64,000 nt of DNA, taken from Acholoe squamosa (lineage: Eukaryota; Annelida; Polychaeta; Phyllodocida; Polynoidae). Location: positions 6,832,001 to 6,896,000 of the forward strand of contig OX439041.1 in assembly GCA_949317995.1 (NCBI GenBank), in the 5' to 3' direction. Both the position numbers and the translations under genes were made by a program. This document shows positions 27,216 through 40,904 of this stretch, piece after piece (within the stretch, counting starts at the first letter, position 1; every line of letters begins with the position of its first letter). The notes below the pieces were generated by a model that was not told the origin of the DNA, did no database searches, and was given only the letters and a program-made list of their open reading frames with translations.

Positions 27216-27647
27216 GAGTTGTGTCTTTGTTGCATTTAATCTCATATCAAAATAGTGAGTCATAAGTATTGCGTAAATTCATAGGAACATTGCATCAGAA
27301 AATGAGTCATGGTTATTGTGTAATTTGTTTCAAGGATTGCACAATACACCCTCATACGTAGGTCATACGTTTTTGCAAGTAGGTTAGTAGGTCACTTCCG
27401 GTTTGTAAGTAGGTCAGCTCTAGGTATTGCACAATTCTTTTAATTTATGCAACTAGGTCAGGTCACTAGGTCAAATGGAATCCAGCTCTCTGATTGGTCG
27501 AAAAAACTAGGTCATGACCTTATGACGTCACTTCCTGTCAAATCCAGCCCTCTGATTGGCTGAAACTAGGTCACTTCCGGTCTACCAGTAGGTCATGACC
27601 TAGTTAGTAGCTAATCCATTGCGCTCAGTTTGCATGTATATACTACT
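27216..27647. repeat. Polinton right terminal inverted repeat
   Basis: Reverse complement of 9315-9714, ending in ...GTATATACTACT. Both palindromic C/EBP sites read ATTGTGCAAT here instead of ATTGCGCAAT, consistent with CpG decay. The CRE, CCAAT, ETS and AGGTCA sites are kept, and two TGACTCA (AP-1) sites occur in the inner part. Confidence 0.95.
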
Positions 27648-27653
27648 ACTCAA
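27648..27653. repeat. Polinton target site duplication, right (ACTCAA)
   Basis: Directly follows the terminal CT of the element and continues into ATTTGTATGAACAAG, matching the unoccupied site at 42107 onward. Confidence 0.95.
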
Positions 27654-28480
27654 TTTGTATGAACAAGATTTAAGAAAACTGATGTTGAGGGAAACCCATC
27701 CAAGAATGTTAGTGCATTGTTATACCTCAGAATATCTTGAGAAGCAAGCAGTCTGAGGTGATGTCATCCCATAGCGTTTACTCCACATATACCTGCAAAG
27801 AGAAATCAAAATGAAGTTAGGAAAGAAAATCTTTTTTTTGAAAGAACATAAACATCGTTAGGGTTTGTAACATTATTCTATATTCACTCTGCTAGTACCA
27901 AAGGCCATTTCTTTAGGTAGTATGATTGCAGAGAGAGTCTACAATTTGAAACCCTCAAAATTAGAGTGTGTAATCAATCCTAGGTAATGGCTGTTCTCCA
28001 TGGATAGCATTTATGCAGTAATAACATAGGATTTATTAGGGCCGTCAAACTACTGCAACCTTTAGTTACCTTTAGGTGCAGGGCTGCAATGATATTAGAT
28101 TACCGAGGGCATTTCACTACAATTCGAAATAGTGTTAAGAAATGCCCTCCTGAGAGCTTTCAAATCAAGACCTAAGGAAAACACCCCTCCCCCTCCTCCT
28201 CCCAACCACATTGGCCTGGATCGATCCGTAGCTATGGCTACATCATAGCAGCTACCTAACAGGTACTTCATACCAAGCTAGGTTGTTATCATCAATAGAT
28301 GTCATTAGTACAAAAGGTCATTAGTACAAAAGGTATATCAGCAGCTATCTTGTTCTATGAAACCACAGTGCAGGTGAAGAATCCATTAGGGAAATCATTC
28401 TCAATGGCATAATTGTGCCAGCATGTCCTGGTGGGGGGTTACTAAATCATTGGTGTTCTACCTTGTCCACCAGAACCTTG
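27654..28480. repeat. Displaced 5' leader and upstream flank of GPCR copy 1
   Basis: Collinear with 42107-43250 upstream of the intact GPCR. Both copies keep a minus-strand splice-acceptor-like TCTTTGCAG (about 27796-27804 and 42322-42330), suggesting an untranslated exon that continued to the ATG. In copy 1 the Polinton and the foldback repeat now split leader from coding region. No coding sequence is present. Confidence 0.7.
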
Positions 28481-30049
28481 GAAATTTGTCCAGATGAGTG
28501 ACCATAGGGGGTATACTCCTTGTAGGCCTTCCATATGAGTAGGGATAGCTTTTTGGTGCCCTGTTATATTGTTTTTCCCATAGAACTGGGTCTAGTGGTT
28601 GGGTTCATAGACAACAAGCTATATTTTCTGGGCCTTTGCCTTACTTAAGGATCATCTTCCTCCATGGCCTAGACTGGATGTTCACTCAATTCTGGATCCT
28701 AAAATATTGCTTCCTTGCTGTTGTACATAAAAGGGACACAGAGTATTATACAAGCATAAGTGATTATATGTAAGACAATGCCCACAACATAAGCTATCAG
28801 CTGGTATATAGGTATAGTGGGGAAAAATTTGTACCTTAGAAAATCTGTAGAATGAACATTGAAAATACCTTGTAATCTTGCAATTGGTCACCTGGCCGGA
28901 CATTTGCTTTACAGCCATAATAAATTTCCTCCCCTGTTGATGCAAGGCAAAGCAATAACCACATTTTGCATACATTACATACTTAGGTATATGTGGGGGG
29001 TTGAATGTGGAAATTGTAAACAGGAGGGGCAGGAGGTTTAAATTTTATTTTCTAGACAAGAAATCTGAACAAAATCGCAATAAACGTTCATCAAAAGTAA
29101 GTGCATTTCATGACAAACATCATTTTCCGAATCTATGGATCAAGATGGTCAACATCCGAGAATTTCATGATGATCTGAGAATTCTTTATGTAGAAAATGA
29201 ACCCTGAACATAGGATAAAACTGAAAAAGTCACTCGCTGATTACGCCCAGACAAAAAGCAAAAAGCACTAATATACATTGCCTAATACATTAGGTACTTA
29301 GGTATATATACCTAATGGGGGTTGATAACCAGCATAGTTAGGATAGTTAAATACATTAATCCTACACAGGAGGGACAAGAGTATTACTTTTTTCTGGACA
29401 AGAAATGTGTACTGAATCGTGATAAATGTTTATAAAAATAAAAGAAATTGCATTTTATGACAATAAGGATTTTGATATGAATAAAAACATCATTTCATGA
29501 TCTATGGATCAAAATGGCTGACATGGACCCCAACTCATCCCCCTTCCCCCCCTCTACCTCTGCCCCCATCCAAAAAAAAAGAAAAAAGCCTGCCTATGGG
29601 TGCCCACCAATTCTACCACTTCCTGTTGGATACAATAACACAGCTATATCAACAAAACATGTGTTTTTATGTGTGAATACTAATTGATTTCAAATGTGTT
29701 TGGCCATGACTAACCAATTTCCTTTTCATTGTTCTTAACTTCATTGCTTGAATTTGAAAAATAATTTACCTGAATCAATATTCGGGTGGAAGGAAGTTAA
29801 GGGACAAACAACTGGTAACCCGAGGTTTTATAAGGATGCTGTAAAGAAAACACAAAAAGAAAAGTAATTCTGACAGTGCATATCTTTTTGACCTTCTCAG
29901 TCTGAATGACTTAACCAAAGAAATGAAACAAAATGAAATAAAAAGACAAAACAACCTCAGTCACTATATATGAAAAGAAGTTTTGACTTTCTTTGTTTTG
30001 ACTTTTCATTAAAACTTGGACCATTTGCAAATAATATTCATTACATATT
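28481..30049. other. Noncoding host DNA
   Basis: No gene, RNA or element end is recognised. A short inverted motif around 29282-29328 (CCTAATACATTAGG, GGTATATATACC) could form a small hairpin. Short open frames lack recognisable features. Confidence 0.4.
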
Positions 30050-30392
30050 TTATTTTATGTGAATAACTTCTTCCCATAGAGATAGCATTGCAGGGCCGAT
30101 CCGCACACCCCCAGTGGCGTAACGTGTGCCGATCCACCACAGTGGCCGATCCACCACTGCAGCCTCATTCTGGGTGCGTGTAAACATTCAAAATGGCGGA
30201 CCGGCGCTCGTACGGGGAACTACGGTAACGGATTTTGCTAATTTTCAGTTAATTAGACACTCTAAAAACATAAAATAAATATAGAACTAAACTCCCCTGG
30301 TGGCTGATCCTCCCCTCGGGGGGTCTCCCCCTCCCCCTCGTGGTGGATCGGCCACCTCGTACACCACGGTCGTTTAGTTCTATCTATTTATG
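30050..30392 (-). mobile_element. MITE family A, copy 1 (inverted)
   Basis: Shares with 31332-31680, 48909-49139 and 58586-58915 a layout of TTTTATGTGAATAACTTCTTCC at one end and GTTTAGTTCTATCTATTTA at the other. The latter end is itself a foldback, with arms around GTGGTGGATCGGCCACC. No open frame of interest. This copy is oriented opposite to the others and, with copy 2, forms a widely spaced inverted pair. Confidence 0.75.
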
Positions 30393-31331
30393 TTTAAGGA
30401 AGGGGGTCTCAGTCTTGAATAACACGGGGGTATGGGGCTATTGAAATTCATCTTAACCACTGAAAACAGTTTTCAAATAAGCGCCTGTCTCGTATGAGCA
30501 CCAGGGATGCAGTGGAATTGAAATCAATGAGCACCTGGGCACCACTATATTAAAGGAAGAATGATCGACCTAATGATCTATAGAGCCATCTTTAAAGTCT
30601 CTCCACCTGACAAAATTTCATGTCTGCCCAGATCTGACTTTGTCACACTTCTCGCGATACCTGCATTCAAACCCACAATGCATTGGTCATGTGACCCAGA
30701 ATCTCACTATAGCATTTAACCCTTTAAGAGCTGCTGATGCAATATTAATGCATCATGTCCATTGGTCGTCCTGTGTGACCACTCAACCTCTCCACACTTG
30801 GTACACTGTAGAAAATAACTGTTGAATCTACCAGGGATCCTTGTAATACTGAACAGTGAATCACTATAAACATAAAGCAGGGATCTAGTCTAGTTTTAAA
30901 AACTAAGCTAGGGAAGTGTTTCCCTTTAAGCAGCATCAGATATTTCTAAACATGGTTGATAATCACTTGAGCATGAACTTTGCTTAGGGTCAATTAGGGG
31001 TAATAAGAGCTCAGAAGCCTTGTTTTAGACGACATGCCTTAGATTGTGCAATAGATTACATACTTGAGATCCAACTTGAGATCCAACGTTCCTTCCTATC
31101 AAGGGACTCAGTCTGCTTAAGCATGGTAATCCTCCGTACAGCCAATGAGTCATTACATCACTTAAGGCTACAATATTGATCTAACACTGCTGTACAATCC
31201 TACTGAAAATTCTCTACACAGAAGGTACTGATGATCTCTCTCAGATTAGTCAATGGATGTTTTTGTTTTGTCAGTTGTCATCTTCACTGTCTTCATGGCA
31301 GTTACGAGTGAGTCCAATACAGATCAAATCA
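30393..31331. other. Spacer between inverted MITE copies
   Basis: Holds a fragment of the 44.7-kb TIR family (about 30478-30545, ATAAGCGCCTGTCTCGTATGAGC) and a fragment of the dimer repeat family (about 30719-30780, AACCCTTTAAGAGCTGCTGATGC). No gene is seen. Confidence 0.45.
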
Positions 31332-31680
31332 AAATAAATAGAGAGAGAGCTAAACGACCGTGGTGTACGAGGTGGCCGATCCACCACGAGGGAGTCGACT
31401 CCTGAGGGGTGGATCGGCCACCGAGGACACCAGGGGAGTTTAGTTCTCTATTTATTTTATGTTTTTAGAGTGTTTAATTAACTGAAAATTAACAAAATCT
31501 GTTACCGTAGTTCACTGTACGAGCGCCAGTCCGCCATTTTGGATGTTTACATGCACCCGGAACGAGGCTACAGTACCGGATCGGCCGCTGTGGTGGATCG
31601 GCACACATTACGCCACTGGGGGTGTGGTGATCGGCGGTTCAACATTAAACCTATGGGAAGAAGTTATTGACATAAAATAA
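31332..31680 (+). mobile_element. MITE family A, copy 2
   Basis: Starts at TAAATAGAGAGAG and ends GTTATTGACATAAAATAA. The left ~115 bases fold back on themselves (GAGCTAAAC...GTTTAGTTCTCT with GTGGCCGATCCACCAC inside). Nonautonomous; superfamily not assigned. Confidence 0.78.
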
Positions 31681-34600
31681 ATGCCCAACCTTTGGCTGCC
31701 ATCTCTGCATGTGACCTCATGTGAAATCATATACCTAAAAACCCCGTTCATGACCTGTCTCCAGTCACAGTTCAAGGGGGTAAAGTTCAAGAATTGTAAG
31801 CTAAATTTTGAGTGATTTTAACATAAGAAAAAAAAAAACCCGGGGGTGAGTTTGGGGCCATGCCCAAGTCCCAATTTTTCATCATTTTAATGGGTATTCC
31901 AACCATTCTTATAAGGTATCAGAGGTTATAAGTGTAGTTGCTGTGTGTGTATGGAAAAAACAGGCTTAAGAAAAGTATGAATCATTTGTTTGTCTGTATT
32001 CATGTCTAGAAATATGCCATGAAAAAAGGTGTAGGTCATAAATAAACTTTTGTAGAACACCAGTTATAAGCTGGGGGTAGCCTTCAGTGAGAAGCCGATT
32101 TTGACCAAAAATAGCAAATATAGTCTGTCTAATGATTGAGGTTTATGGTATAATGCTCAAGGTAGCACATAAATATAAATGCAGTATGTCACCTCCAGCT
32201 ACTTTGCTAGATTTACATCATTGTCATCATACACAGCTTGAAGGCCCTTTGCCAGCCCACTGGAAAGCATTATAATCTCCTATTGCCAATTGGTACTAAC
32301 AGGATGCTTATATCTTACTGCAGGTTGGACAAGAGCTGTCACTGTGTCAGGGTCAGATCACTGATTATAACGCTACTCTCAAAAGACTGCCAGATATGAC
32401 TTATGTCATGTAGAATGAAGCAAGCACACTGTAATTTCCTGTCAACCTTCTATCACATATATCCAGCTGGTCAAGTGACCTACAGCAGAGGAGATGGACA
32501 TGCGTTTAACCCTCTCTGACATCCACAGGTTGATTTGCTCATTTATCAGCTCTTGGTGTCAAGACGCATTAATACGGCACTGGTAAATGTTCAACATGCC
32601 ATCATTATATGTTGATGATAACCTTCAATGATGACTATATTGCCAAATCCCCTGTTGGGAAAATGTAATGAATCAAGGTGATCAACATGATAACACCAGC
32701 GTTATCAACGTGATGACCCAATGTGACCTTGGGCTATCAAAGTGATGACCAAAGGAGCTCAACATGATTACCTCAGGTCATCTGATCATCAACATTGAAA
32801 GAGGACCTTAAGTCAACAATACGGAACACATTCATAGAGACCTATTAGAACGTCCCCTACATAATATAACAAACATGGTATACATGATCCAAGACAGGAC
32901 AAGATATACTAGATTTGGCCAATAATGTTTAGTGGCTGGCTAAGCGCCCTTTATTAATAATATTAATTAACAAACTAAACATAAAAAAAAAATTGATACC
33001 AATACACCAGTACATACTGAGTGGGTGAGGAGGTGGAGGAACTGTGGTTGCTACAACAGTGTAACTAACCAGGTAGGAATTAGTTAGACAAGTGGAGTAC
33101 AGGTGGAGACACCACAGTGGGTGCAGGAGTGAGAAATAATACCGGTACCTCAATAATACTCATATAATGCATTATATCACACATATTTTCGGTGCAGGTA
33201 CTGGCGCAATTTTGCTAAGGGGCTCCGCTGTAGCCCCATTGACCTTCAGGACCACAACAATATCTGTCTGCATGCCCCTTGTGCCACCTAGTGAGAGAGC
33301 TATAACTGGATGATTGAAATAGACAGAGGTTCACAAGATTGGCTCCAAATTGACCGTTTCTTCACAAGTTAGCCTCAACGCAGGATTCCATGAATCTTCC
33401 CTTCGTGGATCCATTTGGACTGCAGCAGTTACTGGAGAATCCAGGATGGGTTATCTCATGAGGCATGGGATACTGAGCTGCTAGGTTAAACCTATGGGAC
33501 TTCCATTTTTTCACTGTTTCCAACATGATTTAAAAGCAATGTATTGACCATCCTGTGTCCTGTATGAGTCCTGTATGTTAAGGGTGTCAGACATATTATC
33601 AATAAACTAAATTAGTAATTTGGTGCTAACAGAACTCATACGTCACCGACTCCTTGGGTTAATTCTTGCTAAGAGGTATCCTTATGTCTACGTCACAGGG
33701 GAGAAAATAACATGAATTAAAACTTCAAGGGCTGCTAACTGCAAAATATGCATTTATCATTACTGCTGCAAACTGCAAGGCATTCAACTGTACTGCATTC
33801 ACTCGTTATCTATGCTAAGTCTCTAATTTCTTGCATGATCCATGCAACAGGTGTCATTAAGTACTATAACATTGATACATTAGAAGCACATATGGATATA
33901 ATACACATAAGTCACACACACAAACACACACACATTCTATCCCTACTACCGACAACCTACAAGCTCGATTTACATCATTATTGTGTTTTGAGTGGATCCT
34001 GCTCAAGGCCACTGGACATCATTATGGTCTCTTGCAACCAAATAACCTGTATAAAAACAGGATGACTGTATCTTATTGCAAACAGGATGAGAGCTGTCAG
34101 GGCCAGACTATTGTAATAACTTCACTGCCAAATGACTGCCAAATATGACTTACGTTATGTAGGACAAAGCATGCACACCTTAATTTCCTGTTGGCTTTAT
34201 TGGCTCATGACCAATACCCTGTGGTCATGTGACTTATGGCACTGGACGTATGGACTAGTGTTACCAACTATTTACTAATGCCATAAATTGTAACATATGA
34301 TTATATTATTTCATATCATATGAGGCATAAATGCATACAACTCCATATGAGCATTTAAGGTCCACTGATCACCAGAAGTACATTGTATAAATGTTAAGGA
34401 CTAGTCAGAGCGACCTCATGGTTCACTGACCATGAACAATAGTGTATATAAATGTTTAAGGACAATTCAGTACGAGCCCATGGTCCACTGACCACCATAC
34501 ATGAACAATTGGCTAAAGAGGTGACACATTTTGAAATTGTGGTTGCGCCTGCACCGCCGCACAACGCCCTAGGACAGATAAAGGACAAGGCTTGGAAAGG

Positions 34601-35349
34601 CCAGTTCTTGGCACACCTCATGGCTTTAATCCCATGTCAAAAGACACATTATTAACTGAGTAACACAACCAAGAGTGTTTGTAGCTCTCAAGGCGCCACA
34701 CACGTGGCAACGTGACCTGCAAGCATGTGCAGCAGGTAGCTGACAGGTTCACCTACCCCCTACAGCCCCCTGTAGGGTTCAACTGACGGCTGGGGCCACC
34801 TCTTGATTGACCCCCTTGCTGTTTTTGATAAGTGTCAGCTCTTACTACAATATTTTATCTTTTTCACATAAAGTGACAGATGGTACTTTGAATGACTCTC
34901 TGACAACATTTCAATATTTTTTTTTGGCAAAATAAAGAATAAAACATAGACTTGATTAATAGTTTTATTGGTCTTTTTGATACAACATATTATCATGTCA
35001 GTTTCTCAATGAGTTGATTTTGTTCCTTTGCTTTAATATAGATACCCATATCTTACAATACCAAAATTAAATATATAGATCTCAGATGTTTCCATGATAA
35101 CAGTTATCATTCTTTCACAGATGGGTATACATAATTCATCAGTGAATAGTGAAAACAGAAAGATGAAAATATCTATGTTATTTGCCAATTATCTGAAGAA
35201 TATCAATAATCCTTTGACAATACCAATGTTATATGTTACTACAATGCATCAAAATGTCAATTTACATCTACTTACTTCATCATTTACACTGATGAACATT
35301 TCTTACACTTTCTTTTACAATATTATTCATTTATGTACAACAGTCAAAG
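31681..35349. other. Noncoding host DNA with old repeats
   Basis: No gene is supported. Patches at about 32211-32480 and 33940-34240 are related to each other and to 50050-50146/50611-50760 (GCTCGATTTACAT, GGACATCATTATGGTCTCTT), marking an older interspersed repeat. A short CA microsatellite lies at about 33914-33934. Confidence 0.45.
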
Positions 35350-35662
35350 ACATTGGTGTGATTTGTGTAGATATGCCTTGTTTAGGCATCTATCCTGATC
35401 TCGTTACATTTATATAGATTACTCTTAAACATAGATTAGTAATATGATGATTACCATATATCATGGCATCTACAACATTTGTCTTGGCTCATACCCGTTC
35501 ACGACTTGTGTTAGGGCCATGGCAGTCACATGGCCACCTCATTAGCATATATTACAATAACATTGCCATCAATTAGAAAAGTATACACCAACCACTTAAA
35601 AAGGAAATGTTAACTGGACACTATAATCTTATTACCATATCAAAATTATGTGGTAATAACCA

Positions 35663-35945
35663 TATATTTCCCTGGTGGGATGGACAACATTACAATGTAT
35701 ACACTTTGCCCAAAGTCACTGAGAAAAGGGTGTTTATTAACAACATTGAACGGACCAATATCAGTAAACAGTAAAGAGAAAAAAAAAATCTCATGACCAA
35801 AATTCCATGTCTTGCCCCTTTGTTCAAATCTGGTGCTGTGCCACCTGGTGTGGCGGCAAAGGACCATCTGACTCAGGTGGGTGAAGGGTCCATCTGGTGG
35901 GGAAATATACCCCTATATATCCACAGTTCCTTCACATATAAAGTA
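35663..35945 (+). repeat. Interspersed ~300-bp repeat (copy 2)
   Basis: Same orientation and sequence family as 5545-5850, but inserted within an inverted duplicate, so it moved independently of the duplication. Confidence 0.55.
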
Positions 35946-37362
35946 GTCATTACTTTCACAATTAACGTCATACCCATCTTCATTTCACATAATCACCTCA
36001 TGAGCATATCAAATTCAGATCTCATTAACATATTGATTTCACATGGTCAAATCATAATATATTACATTTACATAATCAGCTCATTAACATAATTGATTCA
36101 AATACTACATCATTAACATAACCAATTCATTAACATATTGAAACCACATGGCAGTAGCATATTCATTTCATATCAGATTCACATGGCCATCTCAATAGTT
36201 TATTACTATAACGATTCCATCTTATTTATAATGACGGTTTGTTTCATAACATTATTAAAATAAACATGACAGGTAAAAAACAAAACAGCCAATTTGAAAA
36301 GAATATCAATTCTCACAATATTTTAATTTGTAAGATTCCACAAAAAGAGGGTTAGATCTCGCTTCTATCATACATTTTAGGAATTCCTTACATGAACTAT
36401 ACAGTATACATCATGGCAGTGTTGATCAGAACAGGAATACAAAAATAATGGTGTTGCTTCTTAAGTACTATTCATAAATATTCGCTGTTTGTTCCAAATG
36501 CCCCTTACACAACACTTAGAAAGGAAAATTATAATTAATACTTTTTTAATAGATCCTGTAAAGTATAGCATATATCATTTATTTCTGACTTTCTTTAAGA
36601 TATTTATTACAGGAGATGGCACTTGCAAAATGATGTTACTTGAAAGCATTGCTTCACCTAGAAAAAGGAGTCAGTGGTGATAAACTCCAAGTTTCTTTGG
36701 GGGACCAGATTATGCTGGAGCCAAGATTTTTTTCCACAAAAAATAACTTGTTTATTTACCCTACCCCACTTCCTTCAAAGCCCACACTACTCAGAGGCCC
36801 CAGTAAGAAAACCTAATGGCTAGGGTATAACACCACAGTCAGCACCCTAACACACTCTGGTATTTACCATAAGATAGCAGTAGGGTACCCCAATACTGAG
36901 ATCAAACAAACCCAGCATTGGAAGATTGATACTGGGTGTATGAAGGCTATGAAGTACCTACTTTATTGCACCTGGTGAGACTGAGAGGTTGAAACTCACA
37001 ATACTGAGCTGTTTATAAAATGAGTGTGAGCCATATTTAAAGCAGTGGCGGATCCAGGATTTGGAAAAGGAGGGGGCACGACCCAAAAAGAGGGCCAAAT
37101 TTTGTGGTCCAAAATATGTAGCTAAACTCTTAAGTACTGGGTGGGCCCCCCTTCTAAATCTGCCACTGTAAAGTCTCCAAATGGAGAATTTAAAGTAGTG
37201 TTCTTTGTTCAGAAATACATCTACAGAAGGAAGTTCCACTTCACTGATTCCAATCAGTGCAGTGTGTTCAATCAGCAGTCACACTGCCAGGGGTCTATAA
37301 ATACAGGTGACAAGCCTGACTGGGGCCTGAGTGTTGTGCAGTGGTGCCGTGAGTACACAATA

Positions 37363-37474
37363 GGGAGGTTTAGCAAACACAACGTACGTCACTCAAACCT
37401 GATTTTACGTAGACATAGCATTTCTGTAAGTATGATGCATTATAATTGCCTACGTAGCGACTGCTAAACCTCCC
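37363..37474. mobile_element. 112-bp MITE with TA duplication
   Basis: Terminal inverted repeats GGGAGGTTTAGCA and TGCTAAACCTCCC are perfect, flanked on both sides by TA. This fits a Tc1/mariner-type nonautonomous element, although TTA/TAA-type insertion cannot be excluded. Confidence 0.75.
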
Positions 37475-38125
37475 TAAAGCCACATCAACTCCCACACAGG
37501 TCCTTAATCAAGGTTTAACAGTATCATATACTAGGTATGATAAAAGAAACTAGTCAGGGTCGGTGAACAGCATTACTGGTAGGATAAATATAATCTCCCC
37601 ACCTTTTGTGATCTACACAATATATCACAATACATGATGTGAAAATGCCATTTAGTACCAACATTTGAATCATGCCACATGCAATCTTCTAGGCCTCCAC
37701 ATGATAGATGCAGTACATACCCCTGATACCATGTACCTCAATTAGTTGACCCTGGCTCTCCAGTTCCATCACCACAACCATTGGCCATCATTCAACAATA
37801 GTACCACTCAGAATAACCATTGCTTCCATCACTGTTCATATGATTAATGGTCCATTCTTCCAAAAATGTTGTAAGGAGGCTCCTTTGGATATATATTTTA
37901 CAGAGGCCAAAGGATAACGGCCTACTTTAAACATTTGTTCCTCTCAGTCACCCATATCATCCCTATACACAAGTTCTTAAACCAATGTACACATTATATT
38001 ACACCATTGATTATCTTGAAGTACAAAATGTTGATACAGTCATTGCTTCATAAACATTGATTATATTAACTACACAATACCCTGTTTCGTTTGATCAAAT
38101 GAAATGTTGATGGATATCTGACCAA

Positions 38126-39184
38126 AAATCTTTGGTATTTATGCTCATTTTGATCCTCAGAAGTGCAGAAACTTGTGACTTGCACTTTTAGCTGAATTAA
38201 TGGCACATACTCCTTCATTTTCATCGCTGCTAATTAAGGTTAGAGTAGGTTAACCTCAAGCCATCTACAAACCTTCAGACATCCACCCAATAGAATTTAA
38301 AAGAAAAATGTAGTGACATCAACATTTTTTTCCCGAACCTAAAAGGAACGTTTTGATCTGTAATAAATTGTTTCTTGTTCACTGGGCAAGCCTTTACTTG
38401 TAAGACCATCCACCTGATTTTCTCAACCTCTTCCACTCTACATCCCTGTATACCTTATATGGAGAGATGAGAGCTTTTCATGGTTCACACATCATTAAAA
38501 ACTGCCATGTGTGATGCGCTAATGCGGCACTGTTTAGTAACTTCTCTGTTTTACATTGGTGTACAATAGCCATAATATGAGAGTATATTTAGGCACTTTA
38601 ACCCAAAAGCCATTTTGCCTCAATCACTCAATTGAGCCACCTGTCACACTTTATAGCAACCTCAAGGAACCAGGCCGGATCCCACAGTACCAATTACAGA
38701 CTGACATCAGCAACTTCTGGATCTGATCTCATGGTTACATCTGTTCCTGATTGAGAGCACAGTACCAATTTAATGTCATGCGAAATTCCCAGGACAGAAG
38801 TGTCATGGCCACACACATACAATGAATATGAAACCTCGCTGTAAAGAATCTTATAGAATCTGGTGAATGAGGCCTAGCAGAATATGGGTATACAAGCTTC
38901 CCCACATGATTGTAGAGTAGCCAGGATCACTGACAATATACCTGTTCTAATGGCACAATAGTCATAATTACATGTACACCTGTTAACATGATAAAATTAG
39001 CACGCATATACCATATTACCAAAGCTAGATTGTGTGAGCTGTGGTTTTGTTAATTTGGGACAACCACACAATAGTGACATTATCACATCTGAATACTCTC
39101 ATTTACAATATGTTCTTCTCTTTCTGGTATACCATTCCATGCTTTACAACTATTCAGTCGTAGACTACAGCTTTGATTACATAC
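38126..39184. other. Noncoding host DNA
   Basis: No gene or element recognised. One 64-codon open frame crosses its right edge (39034-39228) without recognisable features. Confidence 0.4.
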
Positions 39185-40904
39185 GTACAATGTTGAAAAT
39201 AACTGGTGAATCCACCAGGTATCCTTGATACTGGTGTAGGGAATCTCGGTCAAAATAATGATGGATCTGTGGCAATTTTCGGACAAGGATTCCGCTGGTT
39301 TTTAGGACATTTTTATACAGTGTATAGCAGAATAGTGGTCACTGCATTGTTTTCTATTTACATAATCTGACAAAACAAGAGTAAGTCCTTCCAGAGGGAT
39401 ATGAATTGTGAAGAGCAGGAATCCACTGCATAATTCACATACTGTCATCACTTTCAACTGTTACACTCAGACATGCCATTCTTCAACACTTTCAAGCAAT
39501 CATTTCCTAATATGACAGTGTGTGCTACTCCTGTATATAAGAGATAAGGGCAGTTTAGATAAATAAAAATAAGTACTGTTTTGGTGTCAGCATGGCAATT
39601 GTCTCTGGCTTTGGCAGTGTAATCCATTTTGCTAACATTTCTAAATATTGACATTGATGATATCCAGCCTCCATAAATACTATAATAATTCTCCACATAT
39701 TTTACTCCATCAAAACAAATTCTAAAGTGGAATAGATAATAAACCTACTGAATTCATGCTCTTTCGTTTACTAACCATATTTATTTATGGTACAGGCCAT
39801 CAAACACCATTTAAATTGTGCAAAGAAATTACTAACAACTAGTGATCCATATTTAACACATGTTATTGTACTTCAACTAAAGAAATATCTGGATTTAGAG
39901 ACATTTATTGTCCACTGGATGAAAAACAGGCATGACCTAAGAGTGCATAGCCTATCCTATGTACAATCAAAACTGAATAAACATATATATATAAGAATCA
40001 CTTGTCAGTCTTAATCTACTGTAGTGCACATTCAGGCAATTAGAGATCTTTGCCCACACCATCTATCAGGCCTAGCACTCTCATATAAAGTAAATACCAT
40101 AATTCTCTTGTATAAGCCATGGCTAATACCGGAAGCTAAATGAAAATGACGCTTTTAGGAATAGCCCAAAGTCAGAGTGCAGCTTATAGAGGGTATTTTA
40201 CACTATAAAAGAGTACTAAATTGCCAATTTTCAAGCCTTGATTTTGGCTTATGGCCTCTCCAAAAGTAGGGGGTGTGGTCATATGAGGGTGCAACTAATA
40301 CGAGAGAATTTACAATAGCTTTAATCAGCTAATAATTGATATTGGCAGAGCTAATAATTGATACCAGCACTTTGAGCCTGAGAAGTCAATTGATATTATA
40401 TCATATAGGTAAGTGATATCTTTTCCGTCTTTGTGTATTTTGTTTTCAGCCGCCTGAGATGTAGCACATCTCTTTTTTTCTATCTATAAATGAGAGCACT
40501 AATTCAGTTGAATTCTCTTTTAATCAGAACATTCTGTCCATCCTAGTTAATGCTTTATAGCAGAAGGCTAATAAAACTATTCTTTGTGCACCTCTAAAAC
40601 AGTATCCACTGTTATGCCCTGACCTATGGTCCAAGTGGCATCCCAGATCCTAAAAGGTTTACAGAGATCACGCTTTATAGTTTCTTTTCATTACTTCTAA
40701 TCAGATAGAATTTTCATCCATAAGTCAGACAATACCTGAAAAACACAAATTTAACTTCCATCTTGCAATGATATAGAAGGTGAAAATTGTTCCTTTTTCT
40801 GTTTGATTCCCTTCAGAATCCAATTCCCTTCTTGATCATAACTCCCATGCTCCCTGCCATAATAATGATGGTAACCTCATTCCATTTCCATTGCTCCTTA
40901 TGCA
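39185..40904. repeat. 3' flank of GPCR copy 2, directly duplicated at 5.85-7.17 kb
   Basis: Collinear with 5851-7171. Contains about 330 extra bases at 39656-39993 between TTTCTAAATATTGACAT and AGAATCACTTGTCAG, which are contiguous in copy 1 near 6299-6325. No coding gene recognised. Confidence 0.6.

Larger units (their letters stand above)
9315..27647. mobile_element. Complete Polinton/Maverick (adintovirus-like) element, 18,333 bp
   Basis: Self-synthesising DNA transposon or endogenous virus. It is bounded by 6-bp target site duplications and inverted repeats with AG...CT termini. It encodes the Polinton hallmark set: protein-primed family B DNA polymerase, chromodomain integrase, adenain-like protease, FtsK/HerA-type ATPase, double-jelly-roll major capsid protein and minor capsid protein. 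Genes left of about 17.2 kb point left and those right of 17.5 kb point right, so early/replication and late/capsid modules diverge. All late genes are open. Only the polymerase and the leftmost gene carry single-base shifts in A-runs. With the near-identical repeats, this points to a recent insertion. Cargo at 17.5-20.1 kb includes a tandem death-domain protein. Confidence 0.97.
35350..38125 (-). repeat. Inverted duplicate of patches from 1.04-5.5 kb
   Basis: Read on the minus strand this region follows the order of 1040-5515, with gaps. It lacks the 3797-4798 insertion: TTAAGTACTATTCATAAATATTCGCTGTTTG at 36464-36494 spans the junction. It has its own insertions, at 35663-35945 and about 37363-37474. 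No gene is seen. Confidence 0.6.
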
